From contig NZ_CP150302.1 in assembly GCF_038051945.1 (NCBI RefSeq), positions 620,001 through 684,000 on the forward strand: a stretch of DNA of 64,000 bases, in the 5' to 3' direction. Positions 39,301 through 46,623 of this stretch are shown here, piece after piece. Position 1 is the first letter of the stretch. Each line of letters starts with the position of its first letter. Made by a program: the position numbers and the translations under genes. Source of the DNA: Paenibacillus sp. FSL H3-0469. Its GTDB lineage: Bacteria; Bacillota; Bacilli; Paenibacillales; Paenibacillaceae. Below the pieces are notes generated by a model that saw only the letters and a list, made by a program, of their open reading frames with translations, did not search any database and was not told the DNA's origin.

Positions 39301-42300
39301 TGATCCGATCGAAATTGCCGGGTTGTCCAGAGCCTTCAGCCAGTACACGGACGACAAACAGTTCTGCTCGATCAGCTCGGTTAAATCCAATATCGGACAC
39401 CTGGAATCGGCCGCCGGAATTGCCTCGCTGGCCAAGGTCATGCTCCAGATGAAGCACCGGATGCTGGTGCCGTCCATCCATACGGAGGAGCTGAACAGCG
39501 GCATTACATTCGAGGATACGCCATTCTATGTACAGCGCAGCCTGGAGCACTGGGAGCATGACTCCGGCAGCAGAAGCATGCGCCGGGCAGGCGTCAGCTC
39601 CTTCGGGGCAGGCGGGTCCAATGTGCATCTGATCGCCGAGGAATATGTACCGGTGCGAGCTGCCGCGGAATCCGCCGGGCGCAGGCTAATCGTATTATCC
39701 GCGAAGAACCGGGACCGGCTGAGCGGCAAAATCAGTGAACTGCACCGCTTCCTTGATATGCCGCTTGCCACAGAATATACGCTGGCGAATATCGCCTACA
39801 CGCTGAGTACAGGCAGGGAAGAAATGGAGGAACGGCTGGCCGTTGCCGTCCAGACGGTCGATGAACTGAAGCAGGTCATGAAGTCCCTGGCAACGGGTGC
39901 AGTATGCGAAGGGATATACCGGGGCAATACAACCGCTGCCGCAGAGAACGGCACGGCCATTCTCGGGAATGATCCCGAGGATACCGCATATATCGCTGCG
40001 CTGGCCCGCAGGAATCAACTTGACCGGATCGGGAAGCTGTGGGTCCTTGGAACAGCGGTGGATTGGAATCTGCTCTTCGCAGATACTCAGCTGCAGAAGG
40101 TGTCCCTGCCTCTGTATCCTTTTGCCAGAGAGAGCTATTGGCTGGAGAACACAGGCGGCGGATTCTTTGGAGGGTCCGGGCACAAGGAGACGTCAGGAAC
40201 AGCACACGGATTGGGACCTGCGGCGGCGGGCGGGCGACTGCCCGGAACGATTAATTCACTCCAGCCTCTGCATCCGCTGGTGGATATCAATATTTCCACA
40301 CTGCGTGAGCAGCGGTTCCGCAAGCGGCTGTCTGTCGACCAGTTCTATCTGCGGGATCACATTGTTGCGGACCAGATCCTGCTGCCCGGAGTCGCTTACA
40401 TTGAGATGGCCAGAGCAGCGGGTGAGATTGCCGGAGAAGCCGGGGTCCGGGCAGTGCGTAATGTGGTATGGCTGAAGCCAGTAGTGATGACAGAGGAATT
40501 CAAGGAACTTGATATCGTGCTGGAGCCTGAAGGCGAGGCCGTCCATTATGAGATCTTCAGTCAGATCATGAGCGAGCGGGTTGTACATTCGCGGGGGATT
40601 CTGGAGTTCGCGGAAGGACCTGCGGCGGCGGTAAGCCTGAACTTCGACCTCAAGGAAATCCGGAACCGGTGCCCCGGCCGCAAAGATAAACAGGAATGCT
40701 ATCAGCAGATATTCAAAGCCATCGGCTTCAGTTATGGTCCGTCCTTCCAGGTGACGGAAGAAGTGCTGAGCGGGAAGGAAGAGACCTTGGCCCGTTTATC
40801 CCTGAATGAAGCCTATCGATCCGGATTGCCGGAATACGTTCTTCACCCGGCTCTACTGGACGGAGCGGTACGCTCGGTGGCAGCAGGCAGAGAGGAAGAA
40901 GGACGGGCTACGCATATTCCATTCTCACTCGGGAGTATCGAGATCTTCGCGCCTATTCCTGCGGACTGCTATGTGTATACCCGGGTGAAGGAGCAGCCTG
41001 GAGAGAACAATCTGGGGCTGAATATATTTGATATTTCCATTCTTGACCTGCACGGGCAGGAAGTGGTCCGGATTGGGGATTTCATCGTCCGGCCTTATAC
41101 CGTTAAGCCGGAAGGCAATCCGGCGGCGGAGCTTCACTACTATACTCCGGTCTATGAGCACGAGGCGCTGGTCCCGGTAAGGGGAGCAGCGCAGCGGAAG
41201 GTGCTGATCCTGGGGTACGGCGGGATGAACAGCGGCCGGAATACCGCAGCTTCACCGTCCGGCAGCCTGCCGGGCGGAGCCGGTGCCTGTATCTGGATTA
41301 GGCCGGATACGGAGTACCGGTCAGGCCCGGGAGATCAAATATCCATCCATCCGCACAGGGAAGCAGATTATGTGCGGCTGCTGGAGAAATTGCGGGAGAG
41401 GGACTTCCATCCCACCCATGTTCTGCATCAGTGGGCAGGAACAGCAGAGCCGCTGTCACTGGCCGCACTGCAAGCGGAGAGGGTCCAGCCAATACTGACG
41501 CAGATGCTGGAGGACGGCATTTTCTCTGTTATCTCCCTGTTCAAGGCCTTCGTCCATGTGTTCGGACAGCAGCCGTTGAAGCTGTTGTTCGCTTACCCGC
41601 AGGAGCAGGGAGGGTTCTCGGTTCCTCATGAGCTGCTGGCCAGCTTCGCCAAATCCATTGTAACCCTGCATCACAAGTTCCAGATTACCAGCGTGGCAGC
41701 GGATTACAGCGCGATTCATGCTGCGGATTATCAGGAGAGGCTGTATCAGGAATTGTTCTCCCAGCAGAATCCGGGCCATTTGGATGTCCGCTATGCCGGA
41801 GAACTGAGAACGGTGCGGAGAATCCGGCCGCTTACGCCTGGAGAAGGTAACACAGCGGCATCCGCACCTCTGGTTATCAAAGAGAAAGGCATCTACCTGA
41901 TTCCAGGCGGCACCGGCGCACTGGGAATGATTGTGGGCGGATACTTGGCACGCACCTGCGGAGCAACGCTGATCTGTACCGGCCGGCAGCCTGCAAGTGA
42001 GCGGACAGACGCTTGCATGGCCGAGCTAAGACGGCTTGGCGGAGATGGACGTTATCTTCAGGGCGATATCGCAATCGCCGGGGATGTGCTGCGGATGATG
42101 GACAGCATCAGAAACGAATTCGGCCTGCTTAACGGGATTATTCACTGTGCCGGCCAGGGAAGCACCCTGCCTGTTACTGAATCCGCTGGGATCTCCGGCC
42201 GCGAGCTGATGAGTTCCAAGGTCGAAGGTCTGATCTATCTTGATCTGTTCAGCACTGCTTTTGAGCTGGATTTCCTGATGCTCTTCTCTTCCATTGCTGT

Positions 42301-42742
42301 GGAGCTGGGAGATCTGGGGGTTGGGTATTATGCCATGGCCAACAGCTTCATGGACCGTTATGCCAGGCTGAGGAATGAAGCCGTAACGCTCGGGCAGCGC
42401 AAAGGCCGGACGATTTCGGTCAACTGGCCGCTATGGAAGGACGGGGGCTTCGGCATTCCCGAGAGTGAGGCGGTGTACTATTCCACTTATCTGGGCATGA
42501 GCATGTTGGAGGAAGAGAGCGGTATCCGGGCGCTGGAGGCCATTTTCCAGGCGGACTGCGGCAATATCATTGTAGCGGCGGGGAACAAGTCCAAGATTGA
42601 TCAGGCGCTTAAGCTGAACCACAGCATTCCGGTTCAAGAAGTACCGCTAGAAGATAAGGAAGCCATTGTTGACCTGCTGACCCGGCTGCAGACCGGTGAG
42701 ATGAGTGAAGCAGAAGTGAAGCAGTGGATGGGAGGCCTATGA
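30350..42742 (+). CDS. PKS5: trans-AT polyketide synthase, rest of module 6, module 7 and most of module 8
   Basis: The start is the ATG at 30350 with GGAGG about eight bases upstream, 34 bases after PKS4. The in-frame extension to 30185 overlaps PKS4. The 4130-residue protein begins with an orphan post-KS linker, then DH (H224, D394, E398), KR (717-905; Y864, B-like) and ACP (S1023 in GMSS, with Ser for the usual Asp). Module 7 is KS (1116-1540; C1285, H1420, H1467; SEPVDTAC type), DH (H1768, D1933, R1937), KR (2264-2450; Y2413, A-like) and ACP (S2572). Module 8 is KS (2674-3100; C2842 in TMCSSSL, H2977, H3017), DH (H3337, with D3341 replacing the motif Gly; D3504) and KR (3845-4035; Y3994, A-like). 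A C-terminal docking domain (4095-4130) replaces the ACP, which is on PKS6. All three modules are set up for alkenes. Confidence 0.96.
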   Translation: MSNNAIPGGERPLYLFLLSAKTREGLMRKLTELQVWIREEPDIRTDAGNIAYTLSIGRSHFSRRAALIAADLQELETELLLTLEKLTLKSGEASRELLRKQTAREDQIRLDAIALPGSAQGNTPALFSRQTLEQCAELYLEGGVCDWKSLYTNRPYFKIPLPAYPFEKQRYWLELNTGRTSPSPAPGQAQIHAIGPVLDCNRSTVHEQCFEKRLTGEEFYLKDHIVSGRKLLPGVVQLEMALSAAAASLPGASIRSITDVVWAYPVQLSDGEESKLVQVRLYPGGSQDELDYEIVSQSDGAEVVHSQGSIGYTQEAPYGPPESMDIARLCQGKTDVSGSRIYDRFREHQLELGPSFQSITRMSAGAADAVAFIELPAHLHEGFGAFTLHPTVTDGVLEAVIGLISGHGELEGAVALPYSFDKLEIFGSLPPNCVSYVTRLATGADDGDLAFDVAVSDVQGRVLLKFTRFVLRVFQQGRTQTMEEMSFVYEWKEREALLPAPDSVSGDIVWFAAEPELIKSLPQDSDGTAFHPGALYIVEAAAEYQQAGEAHYRMNPERPEDYVRLLRDLANRGCSLETLVYEQQEHSEETAPNAAEGVYLHQLYLAQALMAVRENRHSRVIQLCRSGEEFAVPPGQGALRGFNKTLKLEYSKLHFSMLYTGSAGRDGIYRMIAAEIRSTDDEVLYRQGTRYVHALKEIASPAKEAAEATKNILRPHGVYLLTGGLGKLGLIVAGHLARHYQAKLALVGRSALLPEQEREIARLQKLGAEVVYVQADLSQAEAAAAAVADARSRLGSLNGIIHAAGVTRDALIQVKDAGQASGVLGVKIQGLTQLDQATREDKLDFIAAFSSIAAVTGNVGQSDYAYANAWMDEYLLHRKTLVQSGHRHGRSISINWPFWQEGGLSVEEQTLLFFRNTVGLKPLETSAGLRLLEAILNGSEVQILPLLANRRKICGILGLESAASGTTTTIIQPGTGAEPAESRSAGLLEPVQQILTGAISRLMKLDAAAIHPDQDLGEYGMSSLTFTDAANAVNAAFQVRMTPAVFFEYPTIRALAAYLLESYADELVTYFSRGVAQAPEAAVDYGSVQASASGQKARQSWKPLQPETAGAGKPEPVAIIGISGAMPQSENLDAFWEHLRDQQDLITEIPADRWDAKELNRLKGGVMDKPVSGWGGFMQSADKFDPGFFSINPREADLMDPQQRIFLETVWSTLENAGYKASELSGRKVGLFVGVSTNDYSTLLQDNDIEIEAYSSTGSSHCVLANRISYLLNFRGPSEPVDTACSSSLVAVHRAVESIRSGDCEQAIAGGVNVIAAPTLHISFSRAGMLSPDGRCKTFDQSADGYVRGEGTGAVLLKPLSQAEADGDYIYAVIRGTAVNHGGKVSSLTVPNPKAQAEVLVEAYEKADIPPDTISYIEAHGTGTSLGDPVEINALKNAFKELHHRRGIPLTREQYCGIGAVKSNIGHLEAAAGIAGILKVVLAMKNRTLPGNVHFKQLNPYIELAKSPFYIVEQTQEWTPPDGLPRRAGISSFGFGGVNAHVVMEDYPSRDTVSSVTRSMLSGQGNVIVLSAKSADRLQEKARQLLNYLTLHAADEELTLHNIAYTLQTGREEMAERIAFTAVSKEELIDILRSYAAMPEQAHKVHYGRVPVQLPAPSSSTANSGKPVGTLKLTELSELAEQWTAGKAVDWSRLYADRECRRIPLPAYPFARETCWVHKNSRRIAPKLSSSAEASAVLHPMVDSNVSTMEEEKFRTVLRPEQFYVKDHVVGGKVLLPGVAYLELVRAAAVLAGINPVTGLRNVKWIKAVEMEEKQKEIFTTFAHVDQGEVEYKVFSEAEGQRTLHSTGRIMQKTPAPAQTLEIAKIKERSTSSLTQAECYDHIFKEVGFDYGPAFRVTKTAYCSLEEGLSEISLPEHLDEKYAEYVLHPSIIDGAVRSLSWTGNRSEEDLTLRVPYALDRIELIGKVPPQCYAYAKPAEGASGTDDEGTRKYDIHITDRQGLEAARLFGFSIKQYAAAAVTASALTLYSPEWIETELPQVTAPLSSIVVFGSAALAEAVRRQAVQHELAAECCIQVEAGAEYARLSQAAYVIRPEQAADYLRLLESLRDQGVQLQHIVHGWNWKEQAGAEGPDLEEQQESLGKQMDQGLYSLLYLLQAAAAVKPRSRIRCLYAYSRAADMLEPLHEMNAGFAHSLAADHPLFQLSLVNLESSPPVQAAGRLIRELLPPQLAGGTEIRYAGDVRSVRKLLPQPLLHQAEASRFTQGGVYVLTGGTGALGMRVAAELASAWQARLVLAGRQAQDSAIQAKLEQLTGLGAEAVYVQADVADPEDAARIIGAAKSHFGRINGILHCAGTGTVTKAAGSSKADFAGILAPKVDGTLNLDHASKNEALDLFILFSSTSAQIGDMGAGSYAAANAFMDRYAVYRDWLAVQGRRQGKTVSVNWPLWKDGSYLLPAAQQQVLAGYYGMQPLDSRTGLHILETVLKEDAVQAFVGYGDSRKISRALGVAEAPLANQEGEALQPTGISANNMDSRALLEGTQTYLVSLLARTLGVARERIGPTSPLDAFGLDSIMILELNESLEREFSGLPTTLFYEYNTVEALAGYFTGHYGAQLVTLLKLEQPHGNDAPIAAVQMPGDPQEADLTASQSRRFIPKAGEDVSSVKNAGNPGVMDIAVIGMDGRFPMAGNIAELWDNLKEGKDCITEIPENRWDYTRDYDAEKGKKGKIYTKYGGFIDDVDKFDPLFFQMTPRDAQLTDPQERLFLECAYHTVEDAGYTRERLARSKVGVFVGVMYGHYQLLGTEGYTSGQLAAPNSSFASIANRVSWLFNFQGPSMAVDTMCSSSLTAIHLACESIRSGESEAALAGGVNVTIHRNKYVFLCSQRFASSEGKCRAFGEGGDGYVASEGVGAVLLKPLSKAIEDGDHIYGVIKGTAVNSGGKTSGYTVPNPGAQAAAIAEALRKSGVHPRTITSLEAHGTGTPLGDPIEIAGLSRAFSQYTDDKQFCSISSVKSNIGHLESAAGIASLAKVMLQMKHRMLVPSIHTEELNSGITFEDTPFYVQRSLEHWEHDSGSRSMRRAGVSSFGAGGSNVHLIAEEYVPVRAAAESAGRRLIVLSAKNRDRLSGKISELHRFLDMPLATEYTLANIAYTLSTGREEMEERLAVAVQTVDELKQVMKSLATGAVCEGIYRGNTTAAAENGTAILGNDPEDTAYIAALARRNQLDRIGKLWVLGTAVDWNLLFADTQLQKVSLPLYPFARESYWLENTGGGFFGGSGHKETSGTAHGLGPAAAGGRLPGTINSLQPLHPLVDINISTLREQRFRKRLSVDQFYLRDHIVADQILLPGVAYIEMARAAGEIAGEAGVRAVRNVVWLKPVVMTEEFKELDIVLEPEGEAVHYEIFSQIMSERVVHSRGILEFAEGPAAAVSLNFDLKEIRNRCPGRKDKQECYQQIFKAIGFSYGPSFQVTEEVLSGKEETLARLSLNEAYRSGLPEYVLHPALLDGAVRSVAAGREEEGRATHIPFSLGSIEIFAPIPADCYVYTRVKEQPGENNLGLNIFDISILDLHGQEVVRIGDFIVRPYTVKPEGNPAAELHYYTPVYEHEALVPVRGAAQRKVLILGYGGMNSGRNTAASPSGSLPGGAGACIWIRPDTEYRSGPGDQISIHPHREADYVRLLEKLRERDFHPTHVLHQWAGTAEPLSLAALQAERVQPILTQMLEDGIFSVISLFKAFVHVFGQQPLKLLFAYPQEQGGFSVPHELLASFAKSIVTLHHKFQITSVAADYSAIHAADYQERLYQELFSQQNPGHLDVRYAGELRTVRRIRPLTPGEGNTAASAPLVIKEKGIYLIPGGTGALGMIVGGYLARTCGATLICTGRQPASERTDACMAELRRLGGDGRYLQGDIAIAGDVLRMMDSIRNEFGLLNGIIHCAGQGSTLPVTESAGISGRELMSSKVEGLIYLDLFSTAFELDFLMLFSSIAVELGDLGVGYYAMANSFMDRYARLRNEAVTLGQRKGRTISVNWPLWKDGGFGIPESEAVYYSTYLGMSMLEEESGIRALEAIFQADCGNIIVAAGNKSKIDQALKLNHSIPVQEVPLEDKEAIVDLLTRLQTGEMSEAEVKQWMGGL

Positions 42743-45700
42743 TGAGTGACGCCAATCTGGAGATGGGCAGGATTCTGGAGCAGATTAAGCGGGGAGCGCT
42801 GGACCCGGAGCAGGGCTACACGCTGATCAAGCAGTTGAAGAGCCAGGCCGCAGAAGAAGCAAATACCGGCACCAGACAGACAGGTGAAGGAGCGGGGCCC
42901 GGCTCAGGCGGAGACAGGAGTCTCCAGGACTACACTGTCCAGTATTTGAAAGGGCTGCTCTCACAGGTCACCGGCCTTGAGGCCGAGCGGATCAATGCGG
43001 GTCAGAGTCTGGAGGAGTACGGAGTAGACTCGGTTGCGATTATGGAGATTAACGGTCTGCTGGACAAGGATTTCCCGAATCTTCCGAAGACGCTTATGTT
43101 TGAATACGGCAATCTGGCTGAGCTGGCCGGGTATTTCGTTCAGCATCAGCGCGGGCTGCTGGAGGCGCATGCCGGATACCGGCATATTAGACAGTACCTG
43201 GAGCAGACGGAGAAGCCCGCTGTTCCCACAGCAGCTTCTGCGAGAGTACAGGACAAGCCTGTAGAGACAGTGGCGCCGAAGAAATACAGATCCTTCTCCG
43301 CACCCAGCAAGGACCGGAATAACGATGAGAAGCGAATACCTTCGCGTATCGAGCCGCAGGCCGTTCAGCAGGAACATCCGGCTAAGGACGGGGGGATTGC
43401 GGTCATCGGCATCAGCGGCGCTTTTCCCGGGGCCCGGAATCTGGATGAATTCTGGAGTAACCTGAAGCACGGGGTGGACAGCATCTCCGAGATTCCGCCG
43501 CAACGGTGGGATCACAGCCGTTATTACGACCCCGAGAGGGGCAAGAAAGGCAAGGTGTACAGTAAGTGGGGCGGGTTCATTGACGAATACAATTGCTTTG
43601 ATCCGCTGTTCTTCCAATTAACGCCAAGAGATGCGGAGCAGCTTGACCCGCAGGAGCGTCTCTTCCTGGAGTGTGCACACAGCGCGATTGAAGATGGCGG
43701 ATATACCCGCCAATCCTTGTGGAACAGCAAGACCGGTGTCTTCGTGGGTGTCATGTACGGCCATTATCAAATGTACGGAGCGGAGGAGACCGTCAAAGGC
43801 AATACGCTGGCACTCAGCTCGTCGTATGCGTCCATCGCCAACCGGGTGTCCTATTTCTTCAACTGGAGCGGTCCCAGTATTGCACTGGATACAATGTGCT
43901 CCTCGTCGCTGACTGCGCTGCATCTTGCCTGTGAGAGCATTTACCGGGGGGATAGCGAGATTGCGGTTGCGGGCGGAGTGAACGTAACCATTCACCCGGA
44001 TAAATACCTGTTCCTGTGCAATCAGCGGTTCGCTTCGAGCGAGGGGAAATGCCGGGCCTTCGGCAGCGGCGGAGACGGCTATGTGCCGGGCGAAGGTGTC
44101 GGTGCGCTGCTGCTGAAGCCGCTGGCCAAGGCGGTGGAGGACGGAGACCATATCTACGGAGTGATCCGGGCGAGCTCCATCAATCATGGCGGCAAAACGA
44201 ACGGTTATACGGTTCCGAATCCGAATGCACAGTCGGATATTATTGCCGAAGCGCTGCACAAATCAGGCATCCATCCACGGGCGATCAGCTATATAGAAGC
44301 CCATGGAACAGGTACTGCACTCGGCGATCCGATTGAAATCAGCGGCCTTACGAAGGCCTTCCGCTTACAGACAACAGAGAACCAGTACTGTGCCATCGGC
44401 TCGGTCAAAAGCAATGTCGGCCATCTGGAGTCCGCAGCCGGAGTGGTATCCATCATTAAGGTGCTGCTGCAAATGAAGCATAAACAGCTGGTACCCTCGC
44501 TCCATTCCGAGGTGCTGAATCCGAATATTAACTTTGAAGAGACCCCTTTCTATGTTCAGCGGAGCCTGGGAGAGTGGAAGCCTACAGTGTTGGAAGAGGA
44601 GGGCCAGACCAGAGAATATCCGCGTTATGCTGCGGTCAGCTCATTCGGCGCAGGCGGCACGAACGTGCATGTGATCCTGGAGGAACACCGGAAGCAGGGA
44701 AGCCTTGTATCCGCGCATTACAGTGATAACACTGGCGGGCCGCACATTTTTATTCTATCCGCCAAAAGCAAAGACCGGCTGAAAGCATACGCCAAGCACA
44801 TCCTGGATTACCTGGACCGTACGATCCGGCCGGAGAGTGTGCCGGAAGAAGCAGGCAGCAGCACGCTGAAGCGATACGTAGTCGCTGATATCACCGCCGC
44901 TCTCCTGCAATCGGCCCTGCTGCCCGCACATATCAGCGCCCAGGAGGCCATTGATGAATACGGCCTGTCCAAAGAAGAGCTGATGACGGCCGCGGACACA
45001 CTGTATGAAGCCTATCCGGTCCGGCTCCCAATCAGCCTCTGGACAGGCAGCACCACCATTGATGAGATTGCCGCTTATCTGCTGGAGCAGCTAGGCTCAT
45101 CCGCCATTGCAGCCAGACACGGACGGAGCGCGGATTCTTCAGAAGCGCCTGAGCCTGCAGGAGGAATAATCAGCGCTGACGGTGCTGCCTCAGCCGATGG
45201 CTTCCGCCTGGAGGATCTGATCTACACGCTCCAGACCGGCCGAGAGAGCATGGAGGAACGGCTTGCAATCGTGGTATCCGGTACGCAGGAGCTGCGGGAG
45301 AAGCTGGGCCGGTTCCTGGCCGGCGACCGTAAAGTCTCCGGGGTCTATGCAGGCAACGTCAGCTCCGGCAGTGAGATCCAGGATGTCTTCACAAAGAGCG
45401 AGGAAGGAGAAGCATTCCTGGTGTCCCTGGTGCAGTCCGGCAGACTGAGCCAGCTCAGCAGATTGTGGACAAGCGGGGTGAACTTCAACTGGCAGCTGCT
45501 GTATCCGCAGAGCAAGCCTTGCAGAATCTCCTTACCCACCTATCCGTTTGACCGGACGCGCTATTGGTACAGCTCTGCGCAAGACGCAACCGCTGTATAC
45601 AACAGCAGCAAGCCTGCTGTCTTGGCTGCGGTGATTGACTCCAATGAATCCGTCTTTGAGGAGCAATGCTACAAAAAAAGCTTAAGCGCAGCCGACGCCT

Positions 45701-46623
45701 ATCTGCACGATCATGTAATCCAGGGCCGGATGGTTCTGCCGGGGGTAGTCTATCTCGAAATGGCCTGGAGAGCCGGGCTGCTCGCCAGCCGGGAGTGGCG
45801 GGTGCAGTCATTAACAGATGTGAAATGGCGCAGAAGACTGGAGCTGCCGGAGAATGCAGCCAGCTTGGACGTCTATGTCGGGCTGGCAGCTCAGGAAGAG
45901 GCAATCGAAGCCAGCATCTATTCCCTGAACGGGAACGGGCTTAGAGTACTGTATTGCACCTGTACTGTGAATTATTCAGAGCTTGAACCGGCTGAACCGT
46001 TTACCCCGGATACGGAAGCGGAAACAGCGGATATCGCACGTATGGTCCAGACTTCCAGCCGTACCACAGAAGGCGAAGACTGTTACGCGTTGTTCGCAGA
46101 CCATGGAATGAACTACGGCATGAATCTGCGGCCGATTGAAGCCGTGTATACCGGAGTGTATGGTACCCTGGCGAAGCTGGTGCTGCCCGCAAGTACGCAA
46201 ATGCCGCTCCATGAATATATTCTTCATCCGGCGTTTGCCGACGGAGCGATGCAGACCGCGCTGTATTCGGTGATTAGCGGCCAGCAACAGACGGGGACCT
46301 TCGTTCCTTCGGCCTTGCAGGCTGTAGAGGTCTACAGGCCACTGACCCCTGTAAGCTATTGTCTGGCAGCGCCAGCACCAGCTTCTGGGCAGGAGCAGGG
46401 GATGCAGTTCGATCTGCTGCTGCTGAACAGCTCGGGCCTGCCGGCGGTGCGCTTCTCCTGCCTTTCGGGCCGGGATTTGACCCCGGGGATGCAGAGCAAT
46501 ATCGCAGCTCCGGCTGAAATAACCTCTTCAGCGGCAAGTGTGCTGCTGGACGAGCTGCTGAATAAGCTGCTGGCCGGGGAAGCCGGAATAGATGAAGTTG
46601 AGAGAATACTGGAGGGAAGCTAA
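42742..46623 (+). CDS. PKS6: ACP of module 8 and KS-DH of module 9
   Basis: Of two adjacent ATGs I chose 42742, six bases after GGGAGG. The 42739 ATG is only three bases away, and an upstream GTG (42724) is in frame. The first base overlaps the PKS5 stop. The 1293-residue protein has an N-terminal docking domain (1-35), ACP (S97 in GVDS), and KS (218-645; C386 in TMCSSSL, H521, H561). An ACP-like insertion (692-823) splits the post-KS linker. DH follows (HxxxGxxxxP from H991, with D1167 and Q1171), the most canonical DH in the window. The protein ends with a docking domain (1262-1293). The KR and ACP of module 9 are on PKS7. The docking domains pair it with PKS5 upstream and PKS7 downstream. 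Confidence 0.95.
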   Translation: MSDANLEMGRILEQIKRGALDPEQGYTLIKQLKSQAAEEANTGTRQTGEGAGPGSGGDRSLQDYTVQYLKGLLSQVTGLEAERINAGQSLEEYGVDSVAIMEINGLLDKDFPNLPKTLMFEYGNLAELAGYFVQHQRGLLEAHAGYRHIRQYLEQTEKPAVPTAASARVQDKPVETVAPKKYRSFSAPSKDRNNDEKRIPSRIEPQAVQQEHPAKDGGIAVIGISGAFPGARNLDEFWSNLKHGVDSISEIPPQRWDHSRYYDPERGKKGKVYSKWGGFIDEYNCFDPLFFQLTPRDAEQLDPQERLFLECAHSAIEDGGYTRQSLWNSKTGVFVGVMYGHYQMYGAEETVKGNTLALSSSYASIANRVSYFFNWSGPSIALDTMCSSSLTALHLACESIYRGDSEIAVAGGVNVTIHPDKYLFLCNQRFASSEGKCRAFGSGGDGYVPGEGVGALLLKPLAKAVEDGDHIYGVIRASSINHGGKTNGYTVPNPNAQSDIIAEALHKSGIHPRAISYIEAHGTGTALGDPIEISGLTKAFRLQTTENQYCAIGSVKSNVGHLESAAGVVSIIKVLLQMKHKQLVPSLHSEVLNPNINFEETPFYVQRSLGEWKPTVLEEEGQTREYPRYAAVSSFGAGGTNVHVILEEHRKQGSLVSAHYSDNTGGPHIFILSAKSKDRLKAYAKHILDYLDRTIRPESVPEEAGSSTLKRYVVADITAALLQSALLPAHISAQEAIDEYGLSKEELMTAADTLYEAYPVRLPISLWTGSTTIDEIAAYLLEQLGSSAIAARHGRSADSSEAPEPAGGIISADGAASADGFRLEDLIYTLQTGRESMEERLAIVVSGTQELREKLGRFLAGDRKVSGVYAGNVSSGSEIQDVFTKSEEGEAFLVSLVQSGRLSQLSRLWTSGVNFNWQLLYPQSKPCRISLPTYPFDRTRYWYSSAQDATAVYNSSKPAVLAAVIDSNESVFEEQCYKKSLSAADAYLHDHVIQGRMVLPGVVYLEMAWRAGLLASREWRVQSLTDVKWRRRLELPENAASLDVYVGLAAQEEAIEASIYSLNGNGLRVLYCTCTVNYSELEPAEPFTPDTEAETADIARMVQTSSRTTEGEDCYALFADHGMNYGMNLRPIEAVYTGVYGTLAKLVLPASTQMPLHEYILHPAFADGAMQTALYSVISGQQQTGTFVPSALQAVEVYRPLTPVSYCLAAPAPASGQEQGMQFDLLLLNSSGLPAVRFSCLSGRDLTPGMQSNIAAPAEITSSAASVLLDELLNKLLAGEAGIDEVERILEGS
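44815..45210 (+). other. ACP-like insertion in the KS flanking linker of module 9
   Basis: About 130 residues interrupt the post-KS linker. The central part (DEYGLSKEELMTAADTLYEA, then PVRLP and IDEIAAYL) follows the ACP helix pattern closely, but the serine position is K744 (GLSK), so it cannot carry phosphopantetheine. Confidence 0.55.
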
